From Helicobacter_D ganmani (GTDB lineage Bacteria > Campylobacterota > Campylobacteria > Campylobacterales > Helicobacteraceae): a DNA stretch of 64,000 nucleotides. Below the pieces are notes generated by a model. It had not been told where the DNA came from, ran no database searches, and saw nothing but the letters and a program-made list of their open reading frames with translations. A program made the position numbers and the translations under genes. This document shows, piece by piece, positions 52,473 to 62,449 of the stretch (within the stretch, counting starts at the first letter, position 1; every line of letters starts with the position of its first letter). The stretch is taken from NCBI RefSeq assembly GCF_965138225.1, contig NZ_CBCSAX010000005.1; one strand, 5' to 3'.

Positions 52473-55400
52473 ATGCTAAAGAAATACTTAAATGAGATTC
52501 AAGGAATCTCACCACAAGACAAAGAGCATACTTACCGCACGCATTTACAGAATTTTTTAGAATCTCTCAAAGAATCCTTAATGCTAGAGAATAAAACTCT
52601 ACAAAGCCTTACAATCAAACACGAGCCAAACAACGACAAAGAGGGCAGAGGCGCACCTGATTTTCTTATCCAAAATCAAGGCTTGATAATTGGCTATATT
52701 GAAAACAAACGCGTGAATGCAGATTTAGATTCTGTGGCACAAAGCCCACAGATTGAAAAATATCTGCGACTTAGCGATAATCTAATGCTTACTGATTATT
52801 TGCGATTCTGTCTTGTGCGTAAAGATTCTAAAGGCAAGGCACAAATCGTGCAAGAACGCAGAATCTGCGAATTAAGCCAACTTAAAGCCACGCTCAAAAA
52901 CAAGACACTTTTAGAATCTAAGCAAAAAGAACTAACCGAACTTTTCAAACTCTTTTTCACTCACAGCCCAAAGCCTATTGTTGCTGCTAAAGAGTTTGCC
53001 AATAGCCTCGCCCAACGCACACAGATTCTAAAAGATTCTCTAATAGAGGCGCAAGACAATTCCCATATCATTAGTCTTTATGAAACATTTAAAGAGCAGC
53101 TTTATAAAGAATTAGACTTCACAGAGTTTGCTGATAGCTTTGCCCAAACGCTCACTTATAGCCTTTTTCTTGCGAGGCTAAATAATACAAGTGGCAAGGA
53201 GATTGACCTCTACAATGCCAAAGCCTTTATTCCTAAGTCTTTTCCACTTATTCGTGCGATGAGCGGATTTTTAGATGATTTGGAGGATTTAGATTCTATC
53301 AAATGGCTTATAGAAGAGATTTTGTATATTATCAATCATATTGATATTATAAGCATTATAAAAGAGCTAAACAAAGTAAGCGAAAAAGACTTGTTAGGGC
53401 ATTACACCACGCAATTTACACATAAAGACCCTTATTTGCACTTTTACGAAACTTTTCTTTCTCAATACGACCCTAGATTGCGTGAGATTCGCGGTGTGTA
53501 TTACACTCCTGCAAGTGTTGTGAGCTTTATTATTAATGCCATAGATTCTACACTTAAAAAAGATTTTGCCTTGAAAAATGGCTTAGGTGCGAGTTTGGAG
53601 AATGATAATATCACGCTTTTAGACTTTGCCACAGGGACAGGGACATTTTTACTTGAAGCTTTCCACAAAGCCTTAGAATCCACACCTAAAGATAGCGCAA
53701 GATATGAGCCTAAAAAGCTATTAAAGCAATTCTTTGGCTTTGAGTTTCTCATTGCTCCTTATACAATTGCACATTTAAAGCTCTCCCAAAGTTTCAAAGA
53801 GGAGTTTAACGCACCTTTGAAAGAAAATGAATCACTCAATATCCGCCTGACAAACACACTTTATTACAACAAAGAAAAAGATGAGGCAAATAAGCAAAGT
53901 AACCTTTTTGCAGGAATGATAGAATTAGCAGAGGAGTTTAAAGAAGCGCAAAGAATCAAAGAAAATGTGATTTTGATTATCACAGGCAACCCGCCTTATA
54001 GTGGGGCAAGTGCCAACAAGGGCTTATTTGAAGATAATGTGCGTATCACTTATGGTTTAGAGCCAAGCGAGGCGCATTTAAATGAAAATGAGCAAAAATA
54101 TATTGACTTATATCTTAAAAATAAAATAAAAGAATCCCAAAAAGCCTTTAAAGCCATTTTAGAACGCAAAAAACTCAAAAATGAGAAAAATCCTAAATGT
54201 TTACTTGATGATTATGTGAAGTTTATTTGCTTTGCAGAATCTAAGATTAAAGAACAGCCAAGCGGAATCTTCGCCTTTATCTCCAACAATAGCTTTTTAG
54301 ATAATCCTACCTTTCGCGGTATGCGCTACTCTTTGCTTAAAACCTTTGATACAATCTATATCCTAGATTTGCACGGTAATGCAAGGAAAAAGGAATGCAC
54401 ACCCGATGGAAGCAAAGATGAAAATGTCTTTGATATTATGCAAGGTGTAAGTATTAATATCTTTGTGAAAAATGCGCCTTTTAATGACAATCTAGCCACA
54501 CTCTACCACTATGATTTATATGGCAAAAGAAGTGATAAAACAAACTTTTTGTATGAAAATACCTTAGATTCTATTGCTTGGGCTACATTAGAGCCCAAAG
54601 AGCCTTTTTATCTTTTTATCCCACAAGATGGACGATTTAGAGATGAATATAACAAAGGCTTGAGTGTTAAGGATATATTTAGGGTTTCAAGTGTTGGAGT
54701 AGTAACAGGCAAAGATTCTATATTAATTGCCTCTAATGAAAAACAATTAGAATCGCAAGTGAGAAACTTTTACAATGAATTTGATTTAAAATTCGTTAAA
54801 GACATAGCTTATCGTCCTTTTAATGTTGTCAAAACATATTCTAAATTTATTGGGAGACCTCGTAGTAATGTAATGCAACATTTTTTGAGTAAAAACATTG
54901 GTTTAGTTTATAACAGAGGCTCCAATTTACAGGATATTACAAATATTTTTATTAGTGATATTCAAATTGATAAACATTTCGTTGGTGCAAATAGTTATAT
55001 TTCCCCACTTTTGATTTATGAAAACGAAAATATGAGCGAAAATTTTAACAATGAATTTAGAGAGTTTGTAGATTCTAAATACAACGAACATTTCGCGCCA
55101 GAGCAGATTTTAGGCTATATCTATGCGGTGCTATTTCATAAAGATTATAGAGAAAAATACATTGATTTTCTTAAAATTGACTTTCCAAAGATTCCTTTTG
55201 TGGAATCCAAAAAGAAGTTTTTAGAATTTAGCGCATTAGGGTGGGAGCTTATCAATACACATTTACTCCAAAGTGATACATTGGATTCTGTCATTGGCGA
55301 AGCCAAATACAAAGACCCAAAAAATAAAAATCTCAAAATTGAAAAAATCGCCTATGACGCCGAAGCGCAAAAGCTTTTTGTGAATGATTCTTTGCACTTT

Positions 55401-55574
55401 TGCGGAGTGAGCGAGGTGGTTTGGGAATATAAAATCGGTGGCTACCAAGTCTTAGATAAATATCTCAAATCCCACAAAGGAGAGGAGATAGACCACGCAC
55501 ATTTCTCACGCGTAATACAAACTTTACATAGAAGTTTAGAAATAGAATCGCAAATTGCAAAAGTTAAATTATAA
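52473..55574 (+). CDS. Type IIG/ISP-like restriction-modification enzyme (fused nuclease and N6-adenine methyltransferase)
   Basis: A 1033-residue single-chain enzyme. The N-terminal region carries a PD-(D/E)xK-like nuclease site (APDFLI then GYIENKR, about residues 62-80). A helical linker (about 160-330) leads to a methyltransferase with the SAM motif LLDFATGTGTFLLEAF (about 390) and catalytic NPPY (about 508), then a target-recognition region. No helicase is visible, so type IIG or a helicase-less ISP relative. The recognition site cannot be read from sequence. It is inserted in frame with a core operon, three bases after cmoA and nine before dapE. No deletion is seen, so it appears intact. 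Confidence 0.87.
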   Translation: MLKKYLNEIQGISPQDKEHTYRTHLQNFLESLKESLMLENKTLQSLTIKHEPNNDKEGRGAPDFLIQNQGLIIGYIENKRVNADLDSVAQSPQIEKYLRLSDNLMLTDYLRFCLVRKDSKGKAQIVQERRICELSQLKATLKNKTLLESKQKELTELFKLFFTHSPKPIVAAKEFANSLAQRTQILKDSLIEAQDNSHIISLYETFKEQLYKELDFTEFADSFAQTLTYSLFLARLNNTSGKEIDLYNAKAFIPKSFPLIRAMSGFLDDLEDLDSIKWLIEEILYIINHIDIISIIKELNKVSEKDLLGHYTTQFTHKDPYLHFYETFLSQYDPRLREIRGVYYTPASVVSFIINAIDSTLKKDFALKNGLGASLENDNITLLDFATGTGTFLLEAFHKALESTPKDSARYEPKKLLKQFFGFEFLIAPYTIAHLKLSQSFKEEFNAPLKENESLNIRLTNTLYYNKEKDEANKQSNLFAGMIELAEEFKEAQRIKENVILIITGNPPYSGASANKGLFEDNVRITYGLEPSEAHLNENEQKYIDLYLKNKIKESQKAFKAILERKKLKNEKNPKCLLDDYVKFICFAESKIKEQPSGIFAFISNNSFLDNPTFRGMRYSLLKTFDTIYILDLHGNARKKECTPDGSKDENVFDIMQGVSINIFVKNAPFNDNLATLYHYDLYGKRSDKTNFLYENTLDSIAWATLEPKEPFYLFIPQDGRFRDEYNKGLSVKDIFRVSSVGVVTGKDSILIASNEKQLESQVRNFYNEFDLKFVKDIAYRPFNVVKTYSKFIGRPRSNVMQHFLSKNIGLVYNRGSNLQDITNIFISDIQIDKHFVGANSYISPLLIYENENMSENFNNEFREFVDSKYNEHFAPEQILGYIYAVLFHKDYREKYIDFLKIDFPKIPFVESKKKFLEFSALGWELINTHLLQSDTLDSVIGEAKYKDPKNKNLKIEKIAYDAEAQKLFVNDSLHFCGVSEVVWEYKIGGYQVLDKYLKSHKGEEIDHAHFSRVIQTLHRSLEIESQIAKVKL

Positions 55575-55583
55575 AGGATTCCA

Positions 55584-56792
55584 ATGCAAACAAACAAAAA
55601 TAATGCAATAAAAGTTTTACAACAACTCATTGCTTATCCCACAATCACGCCGCAAGAATGCGGAATCTATGCGTATATTAAGGAGATTTTAAGCGATTTT
55701 GAAATCTTAGAGTTTGAGAAAGAGGGCGTGAAAAACCTCTTTCTTTACAAGGATTTAGGTGCGAAAAATGCGGAATCGCAAAATAAAAAATCTCAAAAAA
55801 CGCATTTGTGCTTTGCGGGGCATATTGATGTTGTGCCACCGGGCGAGGGTTGGGCGAGTGAGCCTTTTAGCCCCACCATAAAGGAGGGATTCCTCTATGG
55901 CAGGGGTGCGCAGGATATGAAAGCGGGGGTGGCGGCTTTTTTGTGTGCAATTCGGGAGTTTGTGGATTGTTTGGAATCTCAAAGCTTACAAACCGCACAA
56001 GATTCTAGTGATTCCACATTGCAAAGATTTAATGGAATCCTATCGGTGCTTTTGACAAGCGACGAGGAGGGCGCAGCGATTTTTGGGACAAAATATACTT
56101 TGGAATGCTTGAAAGAAAGAGATTTTTTGCCTCATTTTGCTATTGTGGCAGAGCCTACGAGTGTGGAAAAATTTGGCGATATGATAAAAGTCGGAAGACG
56201 TGGCTCTATCAATGGAATCTTAAGAGTATTTGGCAAACAAGGGCATGTGGCGTATCCTAAAAAATGCGTGAATCCTGTGGAGCTGATTGCGCCCTACCTT
56301 TCACAAATCGCAGGATATGAGCTAGACAAAGGAAGTGCGGAGTTTGAGCCAAGTAAGCTTGTGATTACGGATATTCGCGGGGGGTTGGAAGTCGTGAATG
56401 TTACGCCTAATGACTTAAAAATAATGTTTAATGTGCGCAATTCTACGCAGACAAGTTTAGAGGATTTGCGCCAATATTTAGAAAACTTACTCTCCAAGAT
56501 TCCGCATTCTTTGGAATTAAATCAAAGTTCTAAGCCTTTTTTGACAAACAAACAAAGCCGCATTGTGCAAAGAATCGCAAAGGTTTTAGAATCCAAAAAC
56601 GGCTTTGCTCCGAAGTTTAGCACAAGTGGTGGCACAAGTGATGCGCGGTATTTTGCGGAATATGGAGTGAGCGTAGTGGAATGTGGCGTGTGCAACGATA
56701 GCATTCATTCCATTAACGAGCGTGTGCGTTTGAGTGAGGTAGAATCGCTCCAAAATGCTTTTTTGACTTTGTTAGCACAATGGAATCTCTAA
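55584..56792 (+). CDS. dapE: Succinyl-diaminopimelate desuccinylase DapE
   Basis: A zinc M20 peptidase-family enzyme that releases LL-diaminopimelate for lysine and peptidoglycan synthesis. It shows the metal ligands in FAGHIDVVPPG and GRGAQDMKAG, the catalytic Glu-Glu in TSDEEGAAI, the metal Glu in AEPTSVEKFGD, and GRRGSINGILRV. The last metal His is in NDSIHSINERV. It is 402 residues, slightly longer than usual owing to two short insertions rich in Ser and Gln. AAAGGA precedes the start, nine bases after the restriction enzyme gene. Confidence 0.95.
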   Translation: MQTNKNNAIKVLQQLIAYPTITPQECGIYAYIKEILSDFEILEFEKEGVKNLFLYKDLGAKNAESQNKKSQKTHLCFAGHIDVVPPGEGWASEPFSPTIKEGFLYGRGAQDMKAGVAAFLCAIREFVDCLESQSLQTAQDSSDSTLQRFNGILSVLLTSDEEGAAIFGTKYTLECLKERDFLPHFAIVAEPTSVEKFGDMIKVGRRGSINGILRVFGKQGHVAYPKKCVNPVELIAPYLSQIAGYELDKGSAEFEPSKLVITDIRGGLEVVNVTPNDLKIMFNVRNSTQTSLEDLRQYLENLLSKIPHSLELNQSSKPFLTNKQSRIVQRIAKVLESKNGFAPKFSTSGGTSDARYFAEYGVSVVECGVCNDSIHSINERVRLSEVESLQNAFLTLLAQWNL

Positions 56793-56896
56793 AACAATAT
56801 AAATGTGCCTTTGCGAGAAATGAACGTAGTAAATGACAAAGTAAGCCATAATCATATAAAATCTCGTCTGTAAAAGACGCAGTAGCAAATGCAAAA

Positions 56897-56936
56897 CTTA
56901 CCCGCAAGGACGCAGGTGAGTTATTTCTTTTGCTCT
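56897..56936. terminator. Possible hairpin terminator after dapE
   Basis: CTTACC and GGTGAG with CGC/GCA inside form a stem of about 6-8 bp, followed by a T-rich stretch on the plus strand that overlaps the final codons of the minus-strand M48 gene. A smaller CGTCT/AGACG hairpin precedes it in the 128-base gap. Stem strength is moderate. Confidence 0.35.
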
Positions 56937-57685
56937 TGCTGTGCAAGCAATTTTTCAATTTCTGCGATTCGCTTGGAATCGTTTGGGTGAGTAGAGAGGA
57001 AGTCAGAAGGGTTTTTCTCGCCATTTTTTGACATTTTCTGCCAAAAGCTAATAGCGGCTTTGGGATTGTAACCTGCTTTTTGCATTAAAAGAATACCCGC
57101 TTTATCCGCTTCTAGCTCGTGAGAACGACTAAAGGGCAACATTACGCCTACATTGCTTCCTATGCTGTAAGCTTGATTGAAAAGATTGCTATATCCAGGT
57201 GCTGCAGAACCTATGATAACACCCAATAATCCCCCTCCGATTTGTTGAAGAGTCTGCATACTCATTCGTTCTGCTCCGTGTCGCAGAATCGTGTGGGCAA
57301 TCTCGTGAGATAATACGACAGCAAGTTCATCATCACTTGCAACAAGGGGCATTAATCCTGTATAAACAAACACCTTACCCCCAGGCAAACAAAAGGCATT
57401 AACTTGCTCGTCCTCTAAAAGATAAAATTCCCAAACAAAATCCGGACGCTCCGCGACATCTGCGATTCTTTGTCCAACGCGCTGAATCATTTGTGCTTGT
57501 TTTTGGTTATTGCTGACTTTGGATTGTTGTAAAACTTGTTTTGCGCTTTGTTCTCCTAATGCGATTTCTTCTTGGCTATTCAAAAGCATTAATTGCGAAC
57601 GATTTGTAAGAGCAGTAGAAGAGCAGGCACTAAAAGACATGCAAGCTATCAAAGCAATGAAACTGCACAATAAATGTTTTCTCAT
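56921..57685 (-). CDS. M48-family metalloprotease, lipoprotein
   Basis: 254 residues with a lipoprotein signal peptide (lipobox FSAC, Cys about 21) and a peptidase domain with zinc motif HEIAH near residue 128 and the third ligand Glu in HELEADKAG. This is the soluble periplasmic BepA/LoiP type (M48B/C) without the membrane helices of HtpX. Such proteases do outer-membrane quality control. Two glycine-rich segments (GGGLLGVIIGSAAPG) flank the active helix. Start ATG preceded by AAGGAG. It is alone and divergent from the chemoreceptor gene, with 198 AT-rich bases between them. Confidence 0.9.
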   Translation of the reverse strand: MRKHLLCSFIALIACMSFSACSSTALTNRSQLMLLNSQEEIALGEQSAKQVLQQSKVSNNQKQAQMIQRVGQRIADVAERPDFVWEFYLLEDEQVNAFCLPGGKVFVYTGLMPLVASDDELAVVLSHEIAHTILRHGAERMSMQTLQQIGGGLLGVIIGSAAPGYSNLFNQAYSIGSNVGVMLPFSRSHELEADKAGILLMQKAGYNPKAAISFWQKMSKNGEKNPSDFLSTHPNDSKRIAEIEKLLAQQEQKK

Positions 57686-57883
57686 AAATTCTCCTTAGTG
57701 CAATTTGTGAAATATTGAAATATATTGTATAAAAATTCTGCTAAAATTAAATAAAGACTTAATATTTGATTGAATTTGATTTAAATCGGATTTATTTTTG
57801 AGAAAAAATTGTAGAATTACTCTTGAAATCAAATGATTAAAAGGCGGAATTTGAATGCCAAGCCTGCAAAATAAGGAGAAATA

Positions 57884-59881
57884 ATGTTTATTTTAAATAA
57901 TCTAAAAGTTGGGGTTAAATTAATTTGCTTGATGTTAATTCCTCTGATTACCCTAATTGCCTTTTCGCTTGTTTTAGTCAGCGAACGTTATCGGATTGCA
58001 CAGGAATCTGCGTTGCTAAAGCATGGTGTAACATTAGCAACTAAGATTTCTCTCGTGATTCACGAATTGCAAAAAGAGCGCGGAACTTCGGCTGGATTTT
58101 TGGGTTCAAAAGGTCAAGACTTCAAAGAGACTCTACAAAATCAACGAAAATTAAGCGACGAAAAAATCAAAGAATTGCACGATTTTTTGCAGGAGTTTAA
58201 TTTGCAAACTTATCCAAAAAATATTCAAGATTCTTTAAAAATTTCTCTTGATAGAATGGGGCAAATCAATGGGATTCGGCAGGGAGTGGATTCCTTAAAT
58301 GTTAAAGTGGGAGATATTTTGGGTTATTACACAGGCACGATTGCTTCTAATATTCAATCCATTGTGGAAATTATCAATATTAGCACAAATGACCAAATCA
58401 CAAGGAATCTCGTCGCCTATGTGAATTTTTTGAATGCAAAAGAAAATGCAGGACAAGAACGCGCCGTGCTTTCTAATACCTTTGGAGCGGATAAGTTTGC
58501 AGCAGGTATTTATAATCGTTTTATCGCTTTAACGATTGCGCAAAATATTTTCTTAGGAGATTTTAAACGTTATGCAAGTAGCGGAGATTATCAGTATTAT
58601 CTTAAAATAACCGAAGATAAGAGTTTTTCTGAAGTGGAAAGAATGCGTAAAATTGCAATGGAACATTTTATAGATGGGGGATTTGGGGTTAAAGCAACTT
58701 ATTGGTTTGGCACTATTACACAGAAAATCAATCTACTAAAAAATGTTGAAGATAGATTAGCAAAAGGCTTAATGGAACAAATTACAAAGATTGAAAAAGC
58801 AAATTTTTTTAGCTTTTGGTTTATGCTTAGTATTGCAAGCGTTGTAGTAATCCTTACTTTGGTGGTAGGTTATTTGATTGCGCATAGTATTACCTCTAGG
58901 ATTCGTTTAATGCGAAAATATCTAGTTGAATTAAAGAATACAAAAGACATTAGTAAAAAATTTGTGGTTACAAAAAGTTCCGATGAAATAGGCGTAATCC
59001 AACAAGCAATGAATGATTTTCTTGAGGCAATTCGGCAAATTTTCTTACAATTAGCTCCACAAAGCAAAGAAAATTTGCAAACTTCCAAGAATTTGCTTGA
59101 TAGTGCTAAAGAAGTTTCAGGACGCACACAAGAGGGGTTTGAGTTGTCCAATCAGACGGAAATAACTGGTAAAGAAGTAGGGAAAAAGCTAGAGGATAAT
59201 ATCCAAAAAAGCAATGCGACAATGCACGATGTGCTTGCAGCAAAAGAGGAATTAGACAATGCGTCCCATACGATTGCGAATTTCACCCAAAACATCTCAC
59301 AAGACGCACAAATGCAAGAAGATTTGGTGCATAATGTTTCTTTGCTAGACAAAGAAGCGCAAAATATTAAAGGAATCTTAGGCGCGATTGATGATATTGC
59401 CTCGCAAACGAATCTTTTGGCTTTGAATGCTGCGATTGAAGCGGCTCGTGCGGGAGAACACGGCAGAGGATTCGCTGTGGTGGCTGATGAAGTGCGACAA
59501 CTTGCAGAAAGGACGCAAAAGTCTCTTAACGAGATTGACGCAATTATCAATACAATCGTGCAGTCTATCAGCGGAGTAAGTAGCCAAATTACACAAAATG
59601 CAAAAAGCTTTTATCATATTGTAGAAGAATCACAAAGTATTCAAGAAACAATTTCCTCTGTGGTAGAAAAAATCAAAATTATCAGCACTCTAGCGCAAGA
59701 AACGATTGACAGCTCTTCAGTGCTAAGTAAGGATACTGAAATGCTTTTAGAAAACAATAAAACGCTTAATCAAAATCTTCAAGGAATCGCAAGTGAGATG
59801 AATAGAATCTCATCAGTTTCTAATGAGTTAGAAAGCCGAGCGGTAGAAATGGAGAATAAAATTAATGAATTTAGGTTCTAA
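57884..59881 (+). CDS. Methyl-accepting chemotaxis protein with NIT-type sensor domain
   Basis: A 665-residue chemoreceptor. The first membrane helix is near residues 12-30, followed by a periplasmic NIT domain (ELQKERGTSAGFLGSKG, nitrate/nitrite sensing by homology), a second membrane helix about 306-328, a HAMP linker and a cytoplasmic signalling tip with IDDIASQTNLLALNAAIEAA and GFAVVADEVRQLAERTQKSL. There is no obvious CheR-binding pentapeptide at the C-terminus. AAGGAG precedes the ATG. The ligand is an inference from the domain only. It works with the CheV/CheA/CheW encoded at 13-17 kb. Confidence 0.93.
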   Translation: MFILNNLKVGVKLICLMLIPLITLIAFSLVLVSERYRIAQESALLKHGVTLATKISLVIHELQKERGTSAGFLGSKGQDFKETLQNQRKLSDEKIKELHDFLQEFNLQTYPKNIQDSLKISLDRMGQINGIRQGVDSLNVKVGDILGYYTGTIASNIQSIVEIINISTNDQITRNLVAYVNFLNAKENAGQERAVLSNTFGADKFAAGIYNRFIALTIAQNIFLGDFKRYASSGDYQYYLKITEDKSFSEVERMRKIAMEHFIDGGFGVKATYWFGTITQKINLLKNVEDRLAKGLMEQITKIEKANFFSFWFMLSIASVVVILTLVVGYLIAHSITSRIRLMRKYLVELKNTKDISKKFVVTKSSDEIGVIQQAMNDFLEAIRQIFLQLAPQSKENLQTSKNLLDSAKEVSGRTQEGFELSNQTEITGKEVGKKLEDNIQKSNATMHDVLAAKEELDNASHTIANFTQNISQDAQMQEDLVHNVSLLDKEAQNIKGILGAIDDIASQTNLLALNAAIEAARAGEHGRGFAVVADEVRQLAERTQKSLNEIDAIINTIVQSISGVSSQITQNAKSFYHIVEESQSIQETISSVVEKIKIISTLAQETIDSSSVLSKDTEMLLENNKTLNQNLQGIASEMNRISSVSNELESRAVEMENKINEFRF

Positions 59882-59892
59882 AAAGGATTTAC

Positions 59893-60399
59893 TTGAAAGA
59901 TATTTTTGAAAAATTAATGTGGAATGCGCGGCTTTTTATTATTTTAGCCGTCATTTTATCTCTTGTTGGTTCTATTTTATTGTTTATCGTTGCGAGTGTA
60001 GATATACTCAAAGTCGCAAAGCAAACCTATTTGTATTATATTGGTTCATTGGGGGCAGACGCGGATATTCATCATCTTTTGCTAAATGTAATTATTATGG
60101 CAGTGGATTTGTATTTGATTGCAGTGGTGCTGTTGATTTTTTCCTTTGGGCTTTATGAATTGTTTATCGCAAAGATTCAAATTAAAGATGAAAATAATTC
60201 CAAAGTGCTAGAGATTCATACCCTAGACCAATTAAAAGATAAGCTCGCAAAAGTCATCGTAATGGCTTTGATTGTAGCGTTTTTCTCTAAAGTGCTGAAT
60301 ATGGGAATGAAAAATACGCAAGATATGCTGTTTTTTGCGATTTCTATTTTGGCACTTGCTGTGGGATTGTATTTTCTGCACAAAGACTCTAAGCATTAA
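59893..60399 (+). CDS. UPF0114 (YqhA) family membrane protein
   Basis: A 168-residue inner-membrane protein with four membrane segments, typical of the UPF0114/YqhA family (SLVGSILLFIVASVDI, LIAVVLLIFSFGLYELFI, IVMALIVAFFSKVL). Function unknown. The start is TTG with AAGGA seven bases upstream, 11 bases after the chemoreceptor stop. It is cotranscribed with the chemoreceptor and possibly lolA. Confidence 0.85.
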   Translation: MKDIFEKLMWNARLFIILAVILSLVGSILLFIVASVDILKVAKQTYLYYIGSLGADADIHHLLLNVIIMAVDLYLIAVVLLIFSFGLYELFIAKIQIKDENNSKVLEIHTLDQLKDKLAKVIVMALIVAFFSKVLNMGMKNTQDMLFFAISILALAVGLYFLHKDSKH

Positions 60400-60409
60400 A
60401 AGGCATTTA

Positions 60410-60973
60410 ATGTATAAATTGTTTCAATTTTACCTTGAGATTCTATTTAAAAGCGGAATCGCAATGCTGTTTTTCGCAACTTTTGCAAATGCGCAATCCT
60501 TGAAAGAAATCCAATCTTTTAGCGCGGATTTTACACAAACTTTGTATTCCTTTGAAGAGAATGCACAAAATCAAATTGTCTATAAAGGCAAAATCCAAGC
60601 ACTTGCACCTGCAAGTGTGCGGTGGAGTTATACTAGCCCGATTCCTAAAGAGATTTTTATCCAAGAGGGAACAATGATTATCTATGAGCCGAAGTTAAAA
60701 CAAGCAATTTTTACGCGACTACAAGAAAATATGAATTTGCTTTATTTACTGCAAAATGCGCAAAAAATTACAGAAAATCACTACGAGGCAGTGATTTTGA
60801 AGCAAAAATATGATTTATATTTGGAGAATGGAATCCCAAAACAAATTAGTTTCAAGGATTCTTTAAACAATAAAATTGAAATTTTATTTGAGAATATCAA
60901 AGTCAATTCCACAATAGAATCTCATATTTTTGACTTTCAACCAAAGAGTGAAATAGATATTATTTATAATTAA
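60410..60973 (+). CDS. lolA: Outer-membrane lipoprotein carrier LolA
   Basis: LolA shuttles lipoproteins across the periplasm from LolCDE to the outer membrane. It has a signal peptide (FKSGIAMLFFATFANA), then QSLKEIQSFSADFTQTL, the APASVRWSYTSPIPKEIFIQEG block and IIYEPKLKQAIF, fitting the half-barrel fold. About 187 residues. An open frame extends back to 60335 inside the UPF0114 gene, but ATG at 60410 with AAAAGG upstream is the sensible start. No classical LolB is visible here; this phylum generally lacks it. Confidence 0.87.
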   Translation: MYKLFQFYLEILFKSGIAMLFFATFANAQSLKEIQSFSADFTQTLYSFEENAQNQIVYKGKIQALAPASVRWSYTSPIPKEIFIQEGTMIIYEPKLKQAIFTRLQENMNLLYLLQNAQKITENHYEAVILKQKYDLYLENGIPKQISFKDSLNNKIEILFENIKVNSTIESHIFDFQPKSEIDIIYN

Positions 60974-61049
60974 ATGTGTAAAAAAATAGCAAATTTTAAA
61001 ATTTTTGCAAAAATTTAAATTTTTTTTACACTTTTTTAAAAAAGTTCGT

Positions 61050-61055
61050 TAAAAT
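61050..61055 (+). promoter_or_regulatory. Likely -10 box of the gltA promoter
   Basis: TAAAAT follows CGT 33 bases before the gltA start, within 114 very AT-rich bases after lolA. It is consistent with the -10-dominated promoters of this phylum. No hairpin or operator is visible between it and the start codon. Confidence 0.4.
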
Positions 61056-61087
61056 AGATAGAATTTGATTTTTTTTAAGGAGTATGT

Positions 61088-62371
61088 ATGGGAACGATTA
61101 CATTAATCAACAATGAAACAGGTGAAAAGTTTGATTTTGACCTTATTAACTGCACGCGCGGTCCTAAGGCAGTAGATTTTAGCAAATTATTCGAACGTGC
61201 GAATATTTTTTCTTACGACCCCGGGTATGGTTCAACCGCAGGTTGTGAATCCACAATTAGCTATATAGATGGTAAAAATGGGCAATTACTTTACAAAGGA
61301 ATCCCAGTTGAAGAGATTGTTGAAAAATATAAATTTACAGATGTGGCAAAATTGCTTATCACAGGAGAAGCTCCAAAGAATGAACAAGAATCCAAAGAAT
61401 TTGATTTAGAGTTGCGTCATAGAGCTTTTTTGCACGAGGGTTTGATTAATATCTTTAGCGCATTTCCTGATGGAGGACACCCTATGGCAAACTTAAGTTC
61501 TGCTGTTGCAGCACTTTCTACTTTCCATTTTGACCACAAGGAAATGGACGACGAGGAAGATTATCAAACAATGGCACGTAGAATCATCGCAAAAATTACG
61601 ACTTTGGTTGCTTTTTCCTATCGTAATTCTATTGGCGCACCTTTGATTTATCCCGATGTAAGTCGTAGCTATGTAGAGAATTTCCTCTATATGTTGCGTG
61701 CGTATCCTGGAGGAAGACTTAAATATACTCTGAAAGGAGAGGAAGAAATCTCCGCACTTGAGGTAGAGGCGTTGGATAAAATCTTTACCCTCCACGCAGA
61801 CCACGGACAAAATGCTTCTACAACAACAGTGCGCAATGTCGCTTCCACAGGCGTGCATCCTTATGCGGCAATTTCTGCTGGAATCAATGCACTTTGGGGA
61901 CCTGCACACGGTGGAGCAAATGAGAAAGTTTTGGTGCAGTTAGAGCAAATTGGCGATGTAAAAAATGTAGATAAGTTTGTCGCAAAAGCAAAGGATAAAA
62001 GTGATTCCTTTAGATTAATGGGGTTTGGACATCGTGTTTATAAGAGCTATGACCCTCGCGCAAAAGCTATTAAGGCTTTAAAAGATGAGTTAAACAAAAA
62101 AGGTATTACAATGAATGCGCGTTTAAGCGAAATTGCGGAGAAACTAGAAGAAGTCGCTTTGAATGACGATTATTTCAAAGAAAGAAATCTTTATCCCAAT
62201 GTAGATTTTTATAGTGGAATCATTTTGACTGCATTAAAGATTCCTGTGCAGCTTTTTACTCCAATGTTTGTGATTGGTAGAATGCCGGGTTGGTGTGCGC
62301 AAGTGATGGAACACATTAAAAATCCACACGCTAGAATCACGCGTCCAAGACAAGTTTATCTAGGTAAGTAG
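61088..62371 (+). CDS. gltA: Citrate synthase (type II)
   Basis: Condenses acetyl-CoA and oxaloacetate at the entry of the citric acid cycle. It shows DPGYGSTAGCESTISYIDG, the HADHGQNAS active-site segment, GPAHGGANEKV with the catalytic His, MGFGHRVYKSYDPRA, and the catalytic Asp in NVDFYSG. Length 427 residues, the NADH-regulated type II size. AAGGAG precedes the ATG. It is monocistronic by spacing, with 78 bases before the DAHP synthase gene. Confidence 0.97.
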   Translation: MGTITLINNETGEKFDFDLINCTRGPKAVDFSKLFERANIFSYDPGYGSTAGCESTISYIDGKNGQLLYKGIPVEEIVEKYKFTDVAKLLITGEAPKNEQESKEFDLELRHRAFLHEGLINIFSAFPDGGHPMANLSSAVAALSTFHFDHKEMDDEEDYQTMARRIIAKITTLVAFSYRNSIGAPLIYPDVSRSYVENFLYMLRAYPGGRLKYTLKGEEEISALEVEALDKIFTLHADHGQNASTTTVRNVASTGVHPYAAISAGINALWGPAHGGANEKVLVQLEQIGDVKNVDKFVAKAKDKSDSFRLMGFGHRVYKSYDPRAKAIKALKDELNKKGITMNARLSEIAEKLEEVALNDDYFKERNLYPNVDFYSGIILTALKIPVQLFTPMFVIGRMPGWCAQVMEHIKNPHARITRPRQVYLGK

Positions 62372-62449
62372 GATTCGGTAAGGGTTGTTTTATTTTTTGT
62401 TGGGTAGAATTGCCAATTTATTTTTAATTTTAATGTATTAGGAAAATCA

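Noticed and set aside
56793..56920. A tRNA-like folded region after dapE
   Set aside because: It has short hairpins but no cloverleaf, no GTTC T-loop and no CCA-like end; treated as terminator sequence.
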